64,000 bases of DNA from Fervidibacillus halotolerans (GCF_026547205.1 NZ_CP106877.1:1762771-1826770), one strand, 5' to 3'; shown: positions 30,086 through 39,316, counted from the stretch's first letter. Notes: generated by a model from the letters alone, not told the origin. Made by a program: numbers and translations.

Positions 30086-30916
30086 TTATTTCATTTCCTT
30101 TTCCATTATCCACCGATATTGATAAAACCGTTTCGCATAGTCGGAGACATTTTTTGTAATCCGATAATTCATTCCCGCTCCGATGGCCATACTAATCACC
30201 GGAATATTTTGATGTTTTTTCTTTTGGAAAAGCCGAATCACTAACCCTTTCATTAGCTGTAATAATAACGTATTCATCCATTTTTCATCCGTAATATCTT
30301 CCAAACCTTCATAAAAATATGGTTGATCCGTATCGTCTAATTCTCTAATTAATTCCTCCCATTCTGCTCGTTGGAATCGTTTCGGTAAAGTTGCCCAACG
30401 AAATACTTTTAACGCCAACATCAGTTCATATGGATTTTTTGGATTATAACCATAGGAAGCGGCAATAAATTGTACAGTACGTAAATTGATGATAAGTAAT
30501 GCTGGTATGTCCGTACTAAGTAATAACGTACTACCTGAACTTGCCATCGTTCCTTGCAATAAAGAATATAAACGATGGGCAGAAATTTGCCGATCGGCTA
30601 AATAATTTAATTGAGCAATCGATAATGTTTTCAAGTCTTCTAACTGACGGATAGACTCATTAAATAGTTTTGCTTCTTGAATTATTCGTTCAATTCGATG
30701 ATCAAAATTTTCCACTTGTTGTAAAGTAAGCTGGATGGAAAATAACCATTGATCCATGCGTCGAAAAATGAGTGAACGCGTGTCCTCAGGTAATATTTGG
30801 AACGCCCTATGAACCCATTCATCATATGTATTGGATAAATCGTTCGTCTCCTCGGATAAATTTTCAATCCACTGCTTCAGTCTTCTTGATAATTCCTCTT
30901 CTTGTTTCGACAGCAT
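30086..30916 (-). CDS. EcsC family protein
   Basis: 276 aa. Starts at an ATG seven bases after GGGGGG. Mostly helical, with a hydrophobic middle (LLSTDIPALLIINLRTVQFIAASYGY, about 150-175) typical of the EcsC family, and a C-terminal segment VISMAIGAGMNYRITKNVSDYAKRF that fits the conserved end of the family. EcsC is the third gene of the ecsABC cluster in B. subtilis but paralogues are found alone. Function unknown. It lies just upstream of ackA on the map but is a separate unit, as ackA ends in a terminator. Confidence 0.8.
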   Translation of the reverse strand: MLSKQEEELSRRLKQWIENLSEETNDLSNTYDEWVHRAFQILPEDTRSLIFRRMDQWLFSIQLTLQQVENFDHRIERIIQEAKLFNESIRQLEDLKTLSIAQLNYLADRQISAHRLYSLLQGTMASSGSTLLLSTDIPALLIINLRTVQFIAASYGYNPKNPYELMLALKVFRWATLPKRFQRAEWEELIRELDDTDQPYFYEGLEDITDEKWMNTLLLQLMKGLVIRLFQKKKHQNIPVISMAIGAGMNYRITKNVSDYAKRFYQYRWIMEKEMK

Positions 30917-30999
30917 TTTCCAACCCCCCTATCTCCTTCAAAAATCCTTTATGAAAAGTATACCATACGATAGAAAGGTGAAAATCGGAAATGTCTAAA

Positions 31000-31040
31000 A
31001 GAAAAAGCCTTCCTTGTTTAATGGTAAACTTAAGGAAGGA
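31000..31040 (-). terminator. Terminator after ackA
   Basis: CCTTCCTT (31008-31015) pairs with AAGGAAGG (31032-31039). On the minus strand it is followed by CTTTTTCTTTT. 25 bp after the ackA stop codon. Confidence 0.8.
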
Positions 31041-31063
31041 TAAATCGAGTAAATTAAGAGGAT

Positions 31064-32263
31064 TTATTCATCGATTTTTGCAATTCGCATAACATCCCGG
31101 GCGATCATCACTTCTTCATTTGTCGGAATTACGACCACTTTGACCGGTGAGAACGGATAATTAATAAATGCTTCTGTTCCCCGGGTATTCCGATTGACTT
31201 CTTTATCCCAATAGACACCCATAAATTCCAAACCGTGAAGCACTTTTTCCCGAACGATCGGACTATTTTCTCCAATTCCAGCGGTAAAAATAATCGCATC
31301 AACGCCGTTCATTCTAGCAGCATAAGAACCGATATATTTATGGATCCGATTTGCAAAAACCTCGAGGGCTAATTGGGCTCTTTCATTCCCTTCATTCGCT
31401 TCCGTTTCAATATCCCTTAAATCACTTGAAAATCCGGAAATCGCTAAAAGTCCACTTTTTTTGTTCAAAATTTGTACGACTTCACTAGCATCTTTTCCTG
31501 TTTTTTCCATAATATACGGGATTAATGCGGGATCGATATTTCCAGAGCGAGTCCCCATCGTTACTCCTGCAAGCGGGGTAAATCCCATGGACGTATCGAT
31601 CGACTTACCACCTTCCACCGCAGCAATACTTGCACCGTTTCCTAAGTGACAAGAAATCAATCTTAGTTGGGAAATCGGTCGTTCTAATAACTCCGCTGCC
31701 CGGTGGGATACGTATTTATGGGAGGTCCCATGAAAACCGTATTTCCGAATACCAAATTTTTCATAATATTCATACGGAAGGCTATATAGATAAGAACTTT
31801 CGGGCATCGTTTGATGGAAAGCGGTATCGAAAACGGCAACTTCAGGAACGTCCGGTAAAATTCGTCGAAAGGCTCGAATTCCAATTACGTGGGCATGATT
31901 ATGAAGAGGTGCTAATTCTGCTAAATCTTCAATTTTTTGTAAAACATCATCCGTAATTAGGGCGGAATCATTGAAATATTCTCCACCATGCACGATTCGA
32001 TGTCCGACCCCTTCAATTTCGTCATAAGAACGAATTACACCAAGGGAAATCAATTGATCCAATAAAATTTGAACCGCTACTTCATGGTTTGGAATTTCCT
32101 GATTGATTACATGTTTATTCCCATTAAATGTAATAGTAAAGATTCCGTTTTCTAAACCGATTCGTTCGACTAAACCCTTTGTAATTACTTTTTCTTCTGG
32201 CATCTCAAATAATTGAAACTTTAACGACGAGCTGCCGGAATTAATGGCCATAATTTTTCTCAT
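31064..32263 (-). CDS. ackA: Acetate kinase
   Basis: 399 aa. Motifs of the ASKHA fold: [12 protein letters not shown] at the N-terminus, [47 protein letters not shown] and [13 protein letters not shown]. It makes ATP and acetate from acetyl phosphate and carries overflow of acetyl-CoA. The upstream region holds a cre-like site and a promoter spaced as for CcpA activation, which is known for ackA of B. subtilis. ytxK lies upstream, with its own terminator. Confidence 0.98.
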   Translation of the reverse strand: MRKIMAINSGSSSLKFQLFEMPEEKVITKGLVERIGLENGIFTITFNGNKHVINQEIPNHEVAVQILLDQLISLGVIRSYDEIEGVGHRIVHGGEYFNDSALITDDVLQKIEDLAELAPLHNHAHVIGIRAFRRILPDVPEVAVFDTAFHQTMPESSYLYSLPYEYYEKFGIRKYGFHGTSHKYVSHRAAELLERPISQLRLISCHLGNGASIAAVEGGKSIDTSMGFTPLAGVTMGTRSGNIDPALIPYIMEKTGKDASEVVQILNKKSGLLAISGFSSDLRDIETEANEGNERAQLALEVFANRIHKYIGSYAARMNGVDAIIFTAGIGENSPIVREKVLHGLEFMGVYWDKEVNRNTRGTEAFINYPFSPVKVVVIPTNEEVMIARDVMRIAKIDE

Positions 32264-32364
32264 TTCATTCTCTCCTCATTACAAATCGTAATTTTATTTT
32301 GGACAGCTTATATATTTTCTATTTCATTTCTTAGGTGAAAACAAAAAATGCTCTTCAATTTCAC

Positions 32365-32393
32365 ATTAAAACATTGGTTATTTATTTTTTCAA
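32365..32393 (-). promoter_or_regulatory. Candidate ackA promoter
   Basis: Minus-strand TTGAAA (32388-32393) and TTTAAT (32365-32370) with 17 bp between. The predicted start is near 32358, giving a leader of about 95 bases. Confidence 0.5.
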
Positions 32394-32407
32394 TGGTTGT
32401 AACAATT

Positions 32408-32421
32408 TGTTAACGTTATCA
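32408..32421. promoter_or_regulatory. cre site (CcpA) upstream of the ackA promoter
   Basis: TGTTAACGTTATCA matches 13 of 14 positions of the cre consensus TGWAANCGNTNWCA, and is nearly palindromic. Its centre is about 56 bp upstream of the predicted ackA start point, the position expected for activation by CcpA. Confidence 0.7.
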
Positions 32422-32576
32422 CAAAGAAGTAATTATATTGTGATATTTCTAACAAAATAATTACTTTTTACTATTTCAAAAGAAGAAAAATAGTTTCTCT
32501 TCTTTTTATTTTTCATCTATTTCAGTCATCGCTTGCAATACATGAAAGATAAAACAACAATAGACCTTTGTATCAT

Positions 32577-32612
32577 TAAAAAACGGGCTGTCAATGGATT
32601 TGACAGCCCGTT
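32577..32612 (-). terminator. Terminator after ytxK
   Basis: Perfect 13-bp stem (AACGGGCTGTCAA at 32582-32594 and TTGACAGCCCGTT at 32600-32612) with a 5-base loop and, on the minus strand, a run of T. The strongest terminator in the window. It isolates ackA from ytxK. Confidence 0.9.
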
Positions 32613-32678
32613 CATGTTCCAATAAGAGCTTTATGTCCAACCTATGAATCATATTTCACAGCAAAGGGACTTTACCCG

Positions 32679-33674
32679 TTAAGCTTCCCTTTTATTTTCC
32701 ATAAACCAGCGATTGATTTTTACCATAATCGATTCTACCGCATCTTTATCCTTTAACGAAGGGAGATTGGCCAATAAAACTTCTTTCGGCGGTTTGACCC
32801 CTTCTCCATTCTTTTGCAAAATAAGAATACTTTTTCCTAGCCGCCCATCTTTAAACATCGTCGAAGGTAATTGAAACAATGCTTGTATATGTAAATGTTT
32901 TTTTATGAACGTATGGAGTTGTTTCGACTCACTTCCTTCAAATAAATTGTTCGGAATAATAAAAAATAAATAACCTCCTGGTTTCGTATATTTCATCCCT
33001 TGTTCAATCATTAAATAATGGATGAACGAATGGTCATGACTAGACGTCAATTCAAATGGTTCAGATAAAAATTTGTTTGGATAATATCCAACAGGTAAGT
33101 CGCTAACAACCAAATCTACCGGATCAATCAGTAATGGTTTAAGGCTATCTTGATTGTAAAGTTGGATGGAATGCTCTTGTAAATTGGCATTCACATAAGC
33201 AATCTTTATCAATAATTCATCCAATTCAACTCCATAAGCCTTTAAAGATGAATTCGGAAGCTGATTCAAAATCGTCGTTAACAAATTTCCCGTTCCGACA
33301 GCGATATCTAAAATTGTAAATGTTCGTTTTTCGTTTAAAAATTTCCCAATCAAATAACTAAGAAGAAAGCCGATCGTATCTGGTGTCATTTGATGATGCG
33401 GTTGAACATTTTTTCGCATTCCTTTTAAACAAGCAAGTTGAAATGCCTTTCGAATATCCTCCCGCGTATAAGACATGCGATTTATTTCATCATATGCTTT
33501 TTCAAGCCTTTTTACCGTCATTTCACTTACGTCCGGTTGAAGCACTTTATTTTGAAAAACATTTTCTCCTGTTTCAATAAGTGCATCTAAATATGTACAA
33601 TCCAATTCCTTTTCCAATAAGCTTGCAGTTTCATCCAATGTTTGAAACAGACGTTCAACAGTTGTGACTTCCAT
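32679..33674 (-). CDS. ytxK: YtxK, class I SAM-dependent methyltransferase
   Basis: 331 aa from ATG at 33674, eight bases after GGGGG; the ORF extends five codons further without a better site. An N-terminal helical domain (about 1-105) is followed by the methyltransferase core: SAM loop ILDIAVGTGNLLTTIL (about 118-133), and the catalytic-type motif SDLPVGYYP near 195-203, which is like the NPPY motif of N6-adenine methylases. Family relatives include the M subunits of type I restriction systems. The target is not known; there is no nuclease gene nearby. It follows tpx, as in Bacillus. Confidence 0.88.
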   Translation of the reverse strand: MEVTTVERLFQTLDETASLLEKELDCTYLDALIETGENVFQNKVLQPDVSEMTVKRLEKAYDEINRMSYTREDIRKAFQLACLKGMRKNVQPHHQMTPDTIGFLLSYLIGKFLNEKRTFTILDIAVGTGNLLTTILNQLPNSSLKAYGVELDELLIKIAYVNANLQEHSIQLYNQDSLKPLLIDPVDLVVSDLPVGYYPNKFLSEPFELTSSHDHSFIHYLMIEQGMKYTKPGGYLFFIIPNNLFEGSESKQLHTFIKKHLHIQALFQLPSTMFKDGRLGKSILILQKNGEGVKPPKEVLLANLPSLKDKDAVESIMVKINRWFMENKREA

Positions 33675-33796
33675 GTTGGGATCCCCCATTCTTTTCCTCT
33701 TTTCACTAATTGTTTATTTTAATATGTTTTCTTTAAGGAAACAAGAAATACATATTCACTCGTATCATCCGAGGGATCCAATGAACGATTATCCGT

Positions 33797-34297
33797 CTAT
33801 TTTGCCCGTTTTGCCGCTTCAATGGCCGCTTCATAATTCGGATGGTTCGTCACTTCATCAACATATTCCACATAAGTCACCCGATCGGATGAGTCGATGA
33901 CAAAAATACTTCTGGAAAGTAAACGTAATTCCTTTATGTGAACACCGTACGCATTCCCGAAAGACAGATCCCGATGATCCGATAACATTTGTACATTGTC
34001 GATTCCTGCAGCTCCACACCAGCGGGCTTGAGCAAAAGGTAAATCGACGCTGATCGTTAACACTTTAACCCCTGGCAGTTGGGCTGCTTCTTCATTAAAC
34101 CGTCTCGTTTGTTCCGCACATACCCCCGTATCGATGGAAGGAACGACGCTGATTAATCGGACATGCCCTTTGGAATCGTTTAACGTTACTTCCGTTAAGT
34201 CATTAGCAAGGACCTTAAAATCGGGTGCTTGATCTCCTACTTGAACCGTATTTCCTACTAATGTAACCGGCTTTCCTTTAAAGGTTACTTGTTTCAT
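33797..34297 (-). CDS. tpx: Thiol peroxidase (2-Cys, atypical)
   Basis: 166 aa. Peroxidatic Cys is C60 in SIDTGVCAEQTRRF and the resolving Cys is C94 in ARWCGAAGID, as in Tpx enzymes. It reduces hydrogen peroxide and organic peroxides with thioredoxin. AGAGGTGG before the ATG. The gap to ytxK is 122 bp, without a clear terminator, so they may be co-transcribed. Confidence 0.97.
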   Translation of the reverse strand: MKQVTFKGKPVTLVGNTVQVGDQAPDFKVLANDLTEVTLNDSKGHVRLISVVPSIDTGVCAEQTRRFNEEAAQLPGVKVLTISVDLPFAQARWCGAAGIDNVQMLSDHRDLSFGNAYGVHIKELRLLSRSIFVIDSSDRVTYVEYVDEVTNHPNYEAAIEAAKRAK

Positions 34298-34397
34298 TAA
34301 AAAACCACCTCTATTCTTTGTTTTGTTCTATCATAAATGAAAAATGGAGAAAAAAGCAAATATTTACACGATATTTATATTAGAAATAAAAGAAATC

Positions 34398-34430
34398 GAA
34401 AATAAACCGATGCTCCCATTGCATCGGCAT
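34398..34430 (-). terminator. Terminator after ytfI-ytfJ
   Basis: CCGATGC (34407-34413) pairs with GCATCGG (34421-34427), followed on the minus strand by TTTATTTT. 18 bp beyond the ytfJ stop codon. Confidence 0.75.
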
Positions 34431-34447
34431 CAGCCAAAAATTAAATT

Positions 34448-34912
34448 TTATATTGGCGCATCTTCCTTTTGATCACTTTTTCCCTGTGAATCATTCTTGT
34501 TCTCACTTTGCTTTCCTTTCTTTTGAGCATTGTCTGACATCATTTGCTGAATTTTTTCCACCATATTCGGTACTAAATCAAAAAGTTTTTCATATAGGTG
34601 GGTTCCCTCATCCATGTGAAGCATTTTCACTCCTTGACTATTTACAATTAAAAAGGCAATCGGCTTAATGGATACTCCTCCACCGCTTCCGCCACCAAAA
34701 GGTAGTTCACCATTTTCGGATTGACTCGAAGCCCCTTCAACGAAAAATTGGGAACCGCCCGCTGCAAATCCGAAACTTACCTTTGACACCGCTAATATGA
34801 CACTTCCGTCCGCTGTCTCGATTGGATCGCCGATGATCGTATTCACGTCAATCATTTCCTTTAAATTTTCCATCGCTGTCATCATTAATCCCTGTATTGG
34901 ATGTTCAGACAT
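34448..34912 (-). CDS. ytfJ: YtfJ / GerW family sporulation protein
   Basis: 154 aa. The conserved core IETADGSVILAVSKVSFGFAAGG and the Gly-rich FGGGSGGGVSIKPIAFLIV are visible, followed by a polar tail of about 45 residues rich in Gln, Lys, Asp and Ser. In B. subtilis YtfJ (GerW) is a forespore protein required for germination with L-alanine. It overlaps the operon with ytfI with a gap of three bases. GGAGG site present. Confidence 0.93.
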   Translation of the reverse strand: MSEHPIQGLMMTAMENLKEMIDVNTIIGDPIETADGSVILAVSKVSFGFAAGGSQFFVEGASSQSENGELPFGGGSGGGVSIKPIAFLIVNSQGVKMLHMDEGTHLYEKLFDLVPNMVEKIQQMMSDNAQKKGKQSENKNDSQGKSDQKEDAPI

Positions 34913-34915
34913 GAT

Positions 34916-35536
34916 TTATCCTCCTTTTTTCACTTCGTTTTCCGGATGAATGTTACGGATCTCCCTTTTCCAATAACGAAGGATTTGGATTCCTGCTAAA
35001 ATAGCATACCCGAGACGTATGCGAACAATACATCGTAAAAACGTTTCAAAAATATTTTGATTGAATATCGGTTGAATATGTACTTTCGGTTTCATTTTTA
35101 AACGGGTGTAACGGCTGATCATACCGATAATGTTTCCCTTTACCGTCCATCCTAATCCGATGAAAACCCCTGTTTGAGCAGCATCTTCCATTCCGATTGC
35201 GGAACGCCATTCCAATTGATGGACACGCATATATTTTAAAATGCTTTTGCCAATTTGAAGAAATTGGAGAATTTGGTGAAAAATATAATCCATGTCACCG
35301 AACGTTTTTACTTCCTGTTTTCTTCCTTTAATCGTTCGATCGATCGTTCTCTTTTTCGGTTTTTGTGATGGACTCGAAGGAAAGCTTTTCTTAAAATGAA
35401 GGAGGCCAAAACAAGTTGAAATGTTTATATGGAGGCGATTATCATCGTCTATATACGAATAACTAACATGCAAGCGAATATCGCAGAAAAATAGAAGAAA
35501 AAAAAGAAAGAAAAGGATTCCGATCATGAAAAGCAT
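34916..35536 (-). CDS. ytfI: YtfI, DUF2953 protein
   Basis: 206 aa from ATG at 35536; a GTG three codons upstream and an ATG three codons downstream are also possible, since the AAAGG site fits none perfectly. One transmembrane helix at about 3-20 (FMIGILFFLFFLLFFC), an extracytoplasmic beta-rich region (DIRLHVSYSYIDDDNRLHI), a basic linker, and a C-terminal conserved DUF2953 part (LEWRSAIGMEDAAQTGVFIGLG, about 110-135). It precedes ytfJ by three bases, so the two likely act in spore germination or coat function, but the role of YtfI is unknown. Confidence 0.85.
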   Translation of the reverse strand: MLFMIGILFFLFFLLFFCDIRLHVSYSYIDDDNRLHINISTCFGLLHFKKSFPSSPSQKPKKRTIDRTIKGRKQEVKTFGDMDYIFHQILQFLQIGKSILKYMRVHQLEWRSAIGMEDAAQTGVFIGLGWTVKGNIIGMISRYTRLKMKPKVHIQPIFNQNIFETFLRCIVRIRLGYAILAGIQILRYWKREIRNIHPENEVKKGG

Positions 35537-35580
35537 TTTTTCCACAACCTTTCAGCTGCCATTATCGACATAAAAAAATA

Positions 35581-35615
35581 AAATTAAACAGGGTCAGACC
35601 TTTATCTGACCCTGT
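35581..35615 (-). terminator. Terminator overlapping the 3' end of yteJ
   Basis: 11-bp perfect stem (35588-35598 with 35605-35615, ACAGGGTCAGA type) with a 6-base loop, then T-rich sequence on the minus strand. The upstream arm encodes the last codons and directly abuts the stop codon of yteJ. Confidence 0.85.
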
Positions 35616-36138
35616 AATTTTCATGGATGACAGCTGTATCGGAAAAAAAATCGTGCAACCCTTGTTTTTTTGGAAGAAAAGCAACGAGAAAATACAAAAA
35701 CATAAAACTCGTTGAAATATATCGTCCAATCCATTCGCGGAATAGAACCGTTTTCCATGAAAATTTTTCTTCTGTTAACGGAATCACCTTCAATCCAAAA
35801 ATCATTTTTCCAAGGGTTTGTCCGAAGTATTTCGTAAGCAACACAAAATATAAGTAAAAAACAACAGCAGAAAGAAACGTATAAGGTGAAAGGAAATCCT
35901 CCGTACTCCAATCGAATAAATAAGTAAAGGGCATGACAAAAATTTGCTTCAATCCCCAAACCATAATTACATCCACAAGAAAAGCCCAAAATCGGATCCA
36001 AAAACCTGCATAGGCGAATTGATCCTTTTCATCATTCAACAGATTGTGCAACGGAGTATTCGTGCTATTTATCGATTGTTTTTCAATATTTACGCTTTGT
36101 TCTATCTTCCCATTTTCCTTATCAAATACTTCATCCAT
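35602..36138 (-). CDS. yteJ: YteJ, RDD family membrane protein
   Basis: 178 aa. The N-terminal 40 residues are polar and acidic; the RDD domain follows with YAGFWIRFWAFLVDVIMVWG (Arg in the first helix and Asp in the same helix), a second helix at about 88-110, and FGQTLGKMIFGLKVI before the third. Family members are membrane proteins linked to transport or ion balance; the role of YteJ is unknown. It follows sppA by 11 bp on the same strand, as in Bacillus, so they form one unit. The end of the ORF is built from the terminator stem. Confidence 0.9.
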   Translation of the reverse strand: MDEVFDKENGKIEQSVNIEKQSINSTNTPLHNLLNDEKDQFAYAGFWIRFWAFLVDVIMVWGLKQIFVMPFTYLFDWSTEDFLSPYTFLSAVVFYLYFVLLTKYFGQTLGKMIFGLKVIPLTEEKFSWKTVLFREWIGRYISTSFMFLYFLVAFLPKKQGLHDFFSDTAVIHENYRVR

Positions 36139-36149
36139 TCGAACACCCC

Positions 36150-37154
36150 CTATTCAGAATACAAATACATGAGTCGCGGCGAATGATGATGATTCAATAA
36201 TTGATTGACAATTGTTAACTCCGGATTGTTCCCGAGCATTTTATTCATAGTAAGTCCTAAAATCGATCCGATTCCGAGGTCGTTAGCCACATAACGAACG
36301 ACTTGAGCATTTTTTAAATTGTAATCGTTCTTCATCGCTTCAATCGTATCATCTAAAAACCCGAACTCATCGATTAGATTTAGTTCCTTCGCTTGTCTTC
36401 CGTCATAAATGCGTCCGTCAGCGATTTTTTTCACTTCTTCTTCCGACATATTTCTTCCGTCCGCTATTACTTTGACAAATTCCTCATACGTGTTATCGAT
36501 CATTTCCTGTAATATTTTCTTTTCTTCCTCCGTCATTTCCCGAGTCGGATTCAAAATATCTTTATACTGCCCACTTTTAATCGTGATCGTGTCAACCCCA
36601 AGTTTATCAGCCAATTCAGTCATGTTATATGATTGCATGATTACACCGATGGAGCCTGTAATTGTTTCTTTGCTTGCAAATATTTTCGTCGCTGGAGCCG
36701 AAATATAATAGCCACCAGATGCGGCCATTGTACCCATCGAAACATAAATCGGTTTTTCCGTATCTTCCAAGATTTCAGTTAACCGGTCATGAATTTCTGC
36801 ACTTTCGACTACTCCACCACCGGGGGTATTGACACGTAATACAATACCTTTAACCGTTGAATCTTCCTTTGCCGTCTTCAACTGTTCTAAAAACAATTGA
36901 TGATTGTAGTCGACATAAGTAAGGAGAGAGCTTCCCCCATCCTGAATCGTTCCATTAACTTCCAAAACTACGATTTTTTTGGTGAGATCCCCTTCTTCTA
37001 TCACTTCTTCTGAAAATTCCTCATCCGCTGAAAGCCATTCTTCTAACGCTTTTCGTCCATCACCGATCGTGAAAAAAGTCGTCACCGATGTGACCACCGA
37101 GATGAAAAACATTAGTACAGCAATCCCTAATGCAATCCAACGTTTTGCGTTCAA
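36150..37154 (-). CDS. sppA: Signal peptide peptidase SppA
   Basis: 334 aa from TTG at 37154, six bases after GGGGGG; in-frame ATGs upstream lie in or before that site. Start MNAKRWIALGIA matches the Bacillus protein. One transmembrane helix (7-29), then the serine-lysine protease domain with nucleophile S146 (GTMAASGGYY) and general base K198 (KSGQYKDI), matching S147 and K199 of B. subtilis SppA. It cuts remnant signal peptides after export and is linked in B. subtilis to resistance to lantibiotics via neighbours. Confidence 0.96.
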   Translation of the reverse strand: MNAKRWIALGIAVLMFFISVVTSVTTFFTIGDGRKALEEWLSADEEFSEEVIEEGDLTKKIVVLEVNGTIQDGGSSLLTYVDYNHQLFLEQLKTAKEDSTVKGIVLRVNTPGGGVVESAEIHDRLTEILEDTEKPIYVSMGTMAASGGYYISAPATKIFASKETITGSIGVIMQSYNMTELADKLGVDTITIKSGQYKDILNPTREMTEEEKKILQEMIDNTYEEFVKVIADGRNMSEEEVKKIADGRIYDGRQAKELNLIDEFGFLDDTIEAMKNDYNLKNAQVVRYVANDLGIGSILGLTMNKMLGNNPELTIVNQLLNHHHSPRLMYLYSE

Positions 37155-37270
37155 AAAAATCCCCCCAAGCATTTTATAATTCATTCATAACATGATAAAC
37201 TAATTTTAAACGTATGAACGATGTTGCATCAATCGATCAAACCCCTTTAGATCAGAAAGGAGATGGGTGT

Positions 37271-38074
37271 ATGAACCGAAGAAGACAGCTTTATTTTTTT
37301 GTGCAACATGAAAAACGATTAGAAAAGAAATTGGAAAACTTAAAAAAACTCGCAATTCAACATGACTTTACGATCGGTGAAAATCATAAAGATGCTAATA
37401 TCATCGTCAGCGTTGGCAACGATGGAACCTTTCTTCAAGCAGTAAGAAAAACAGGATTTCGAAATGATTGTTTATATGTTGGAATCTCCACAGATAATCT
37501 TCCGAGTTTTTATTGCGACTTCCACATTGATGAACTGGATAAAATGGTTGAAGCGGCAACTACTGAACGAATAGAAGTTCGCAAATATCCGATCATTCAA
37601 GTGACTGTAAATGGGGAACATCCACCCTTTTATTGTTTAAATGAATGTACGATTCGTTCTTCCATCGTTAAAACCTTCGTCATCGATGTTTATGTGGACG
37701 ATTATCTTTTTGAAACATTCCGGGGTGACGGAATGATTATTTCTACGCCTACAGGAAGTACCGGATACAATAAATCCGTTCGGGGCGCAGTTGTCGACCC
37801 ACTGATTCCTTGTTTCCAAGTTAGTGAAATTGCTTCACTGAACAACAATCACTACCGTACGTTGGATTCCTCCTTCATTTTAAGTGGTGACCGAAAATTA
37901 ACATTGAAAGTTGTACAAGATGGGAACGATTTCCCTTTACTTGCTATGGACAACGAAGCCCTCGGAATTAGCCATGTACAAAAATTAACCATTCAACTTT
38001 CAGACCGACGGATCAAAACGGTTAAACTGAAGGACAATTCCTTTTGGCATAAAGTACAAAGAACGTTTTTATAA
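37271..38074 (+). CDS. nadK: NAD kinase (YtdI-type paralogue)
   Basis: 267 aa from ATG at 37271 (AAAGGAGA upstream); the longer ORF to 37214 has no site. Motifs: SVGNDGTFLQAVR (the GGDG loop carries Asn as its second residue), NECTIR, and GDGMIISTPTGSTGYNKS. It phosphorylates NAD to NADP with ATP or polyphosphate. The length and position after sppA fit the YtdI (PpnKB) paralogue. Divergent from sppA with a gap of 116 bp. Confidence 0.93.
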   Translation: MNRRRQLYFFVQHEKRLEKKLENLKKLAIQHDFTIGENHKDANIIVSVGNDGTFLQAVRKTGFRNDCLYVGISTDNLPSFYCDFHIDELDKMVEAATTERIEVRKYPIIQVTVNGEHPPFYCLNECTIRSSIVKTFVIDVYVDDYLFETFRGDGMIISTPTGSTGYNKSVRGAVVDPLIPCFQVSEIASLNNNHYRTLDSSFILSGDRKLTLKVVQDGNDFPLLAMDNEALGISHVQKLTIQLSDRRIKTVKLKDNSFWHKVQRTFL

Positions 38075-38116
38075 TTTTTCCTACGACGAAATCAATCGGA
38101 TGTTTATACGTTTACA

Positions 38117-38201
38117 TTTCGTAAAACGCCCATCCCCCTTTCAAAGGATTCTAGCTTAATAGCCGTTTCCCATACAATTTTACGAAAAAAAAGGGGGATG
38201 G
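38117..38201. other. Two crossed inverted repeats (candidate pseudoknot-forming 3' UTR)
   Basis: Arm A (TTTCGTAAAA, 38117-38126) pairs perfectly with A' (38178-38187), and arm B (CCATCCCCCTTT, 38130-38141) pairs perfectly with B' (38190-38201). The order A-B-A'-B' means the two helices cross. It lies between the convergent ends of nadK and rarD. A 16-bp perfect palindrome (TTTCATTTGAATGAAA) follows at about 38202-38217. Confidence 0.7.
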
Positions 38202-38242
38202 TTTCATTTGAATGAAAAATTCATTTATCAAAGGACTTCCCT

Positions 38243-39154
38243 CTACATGGAAGCCTCTCCCTTCTGCCTTTTCTTATAAAGTGCTTTGATATTTGGGTAT
38301 GTAAATATAATGAGCGCCAACCAAATAAAGGAAAAAGATGCAAACTGTACGGTTGAAAAGCTTTCGTGATATAAAAATACCCCTAATAGGAGCATAAGGG
38401 TCGGTGCGATATATTGTAAAATTCCGACGTAGTATAGTGGAATTCGCTGCACGCCTTTCGCGAAAAATAATAACGGTAAAAGGGTCGCTAATCCCGCACC
38501 AATTAATACAATATCAGTGAATAAGGATCCAGATAAAAAGGCGGATCTTCCTGTCAATTGCAAATATAAAAAGTAACCGAACGCAACAGGTACGACAAAA
38601 AACGTCTCAATCGCAAGTCCCGTTAAAGCATCCATTTGGACAAGTTTTTTTAATAAACCGTAAAAGCCAAAGGTGATCGCCAAGCCAAAAGCAATTAACG
38701 GAAAGGAACCGTGGGATACGGTTAAAATGATCACACCTATGCTTGCCAACAAAAAAGACAAGCTTTGGGTACGGTTTAATCGCTCCTTAAAAAAAATAAC
38801 TCCAAAAAGGACGCTAACTAACGGATTCATATAATAACCGAGACTAGCATCGGTGACATGTCCAGCGTTAACCGCCCAAATATATACAAACCAATTCGTT
38901 GTAATGATCATAGAAGCGGTAAAAATGATGACCACTTGTTTTAAATCTTTTCTTAGCGAACGAATAGTATCCATAATTTGGTGCCGGCCATTTATTACTA
39001 CAAGAAGGAGTATACTGAAAACAAAAGACCAAATAATTCGATGGGTCAATATTTCATCCGAAGATACGTGATCAATTAATTTCCAATAAATCGGTAAAAA
39101 TCCCCATAAACAATATGCCAATACTGCATATATTACGCCAGCCTCTCGTTGCAC
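38243..39154 (-). CDS. rarD: RarD family permease (EamA/DMT superfamily)
   Basis: 303 aa with about ten membrane helices in two EamA repeats. The N-terminal GVIYAVLAYCLWGFLPIYWKL and the mid-protein SLGYYMNPLVSVLFG match RarD. Substrate not established; the DMT group exports metabolites. The start chosen is a GTG at 39154 with AAGGAA very close; a start a few codons later is possible. Located outside the usual Bacillus order, next to the MMPL module. Confidence 0.88.
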   Translation of the reverse strand: MQREAGVIYAVLAYCLWGFLPIYWKLIDHVSSDEILTHRIIWSFVFSILLLVVINGRHQIMDTIRSLRKDLKQVVIIFTASMIITTNWFVYIWAVNAGHVTDASLGYYMNPLVSVLFGVIFFKERLNRTQSLSFLLASIGVIILTVSHGSFPLIAFGLAITFGFYGLLKKLVQMDALTGLAIETFFVVPVAFGYFLYLQLTGRSAFLSGSLFTDIVLIGAGLATLLPLLFFAKGVQRIPLYYVGILQYIAPTLMLLLGVFLYHESFSTVQFASFSFIWLALIIFTYPNIKALYKKRQKGEASM

Positions 39155-39316
39155 TTCCTTCGCGGGAAAATGGCAAGCATTCCCCCACTCCCTCCCCTCA
39201 TTATTCTCTTTCCCATTCCTCTACTTCGAAGATTTGTGATAAAAATACAATTTGGCCCATCTTTCCATCAGAAAAATAAACCCCTTAGAAAACGAAACGA
39301 CTCTCTCTTTTCACTT

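Noticed and set aside
32679-33674. YtxK as part of a restriction-modification system
   Set aside because: No nuclease or specificity gene is near, and the gene has its conserved Bacillus place between tpx and ackA.
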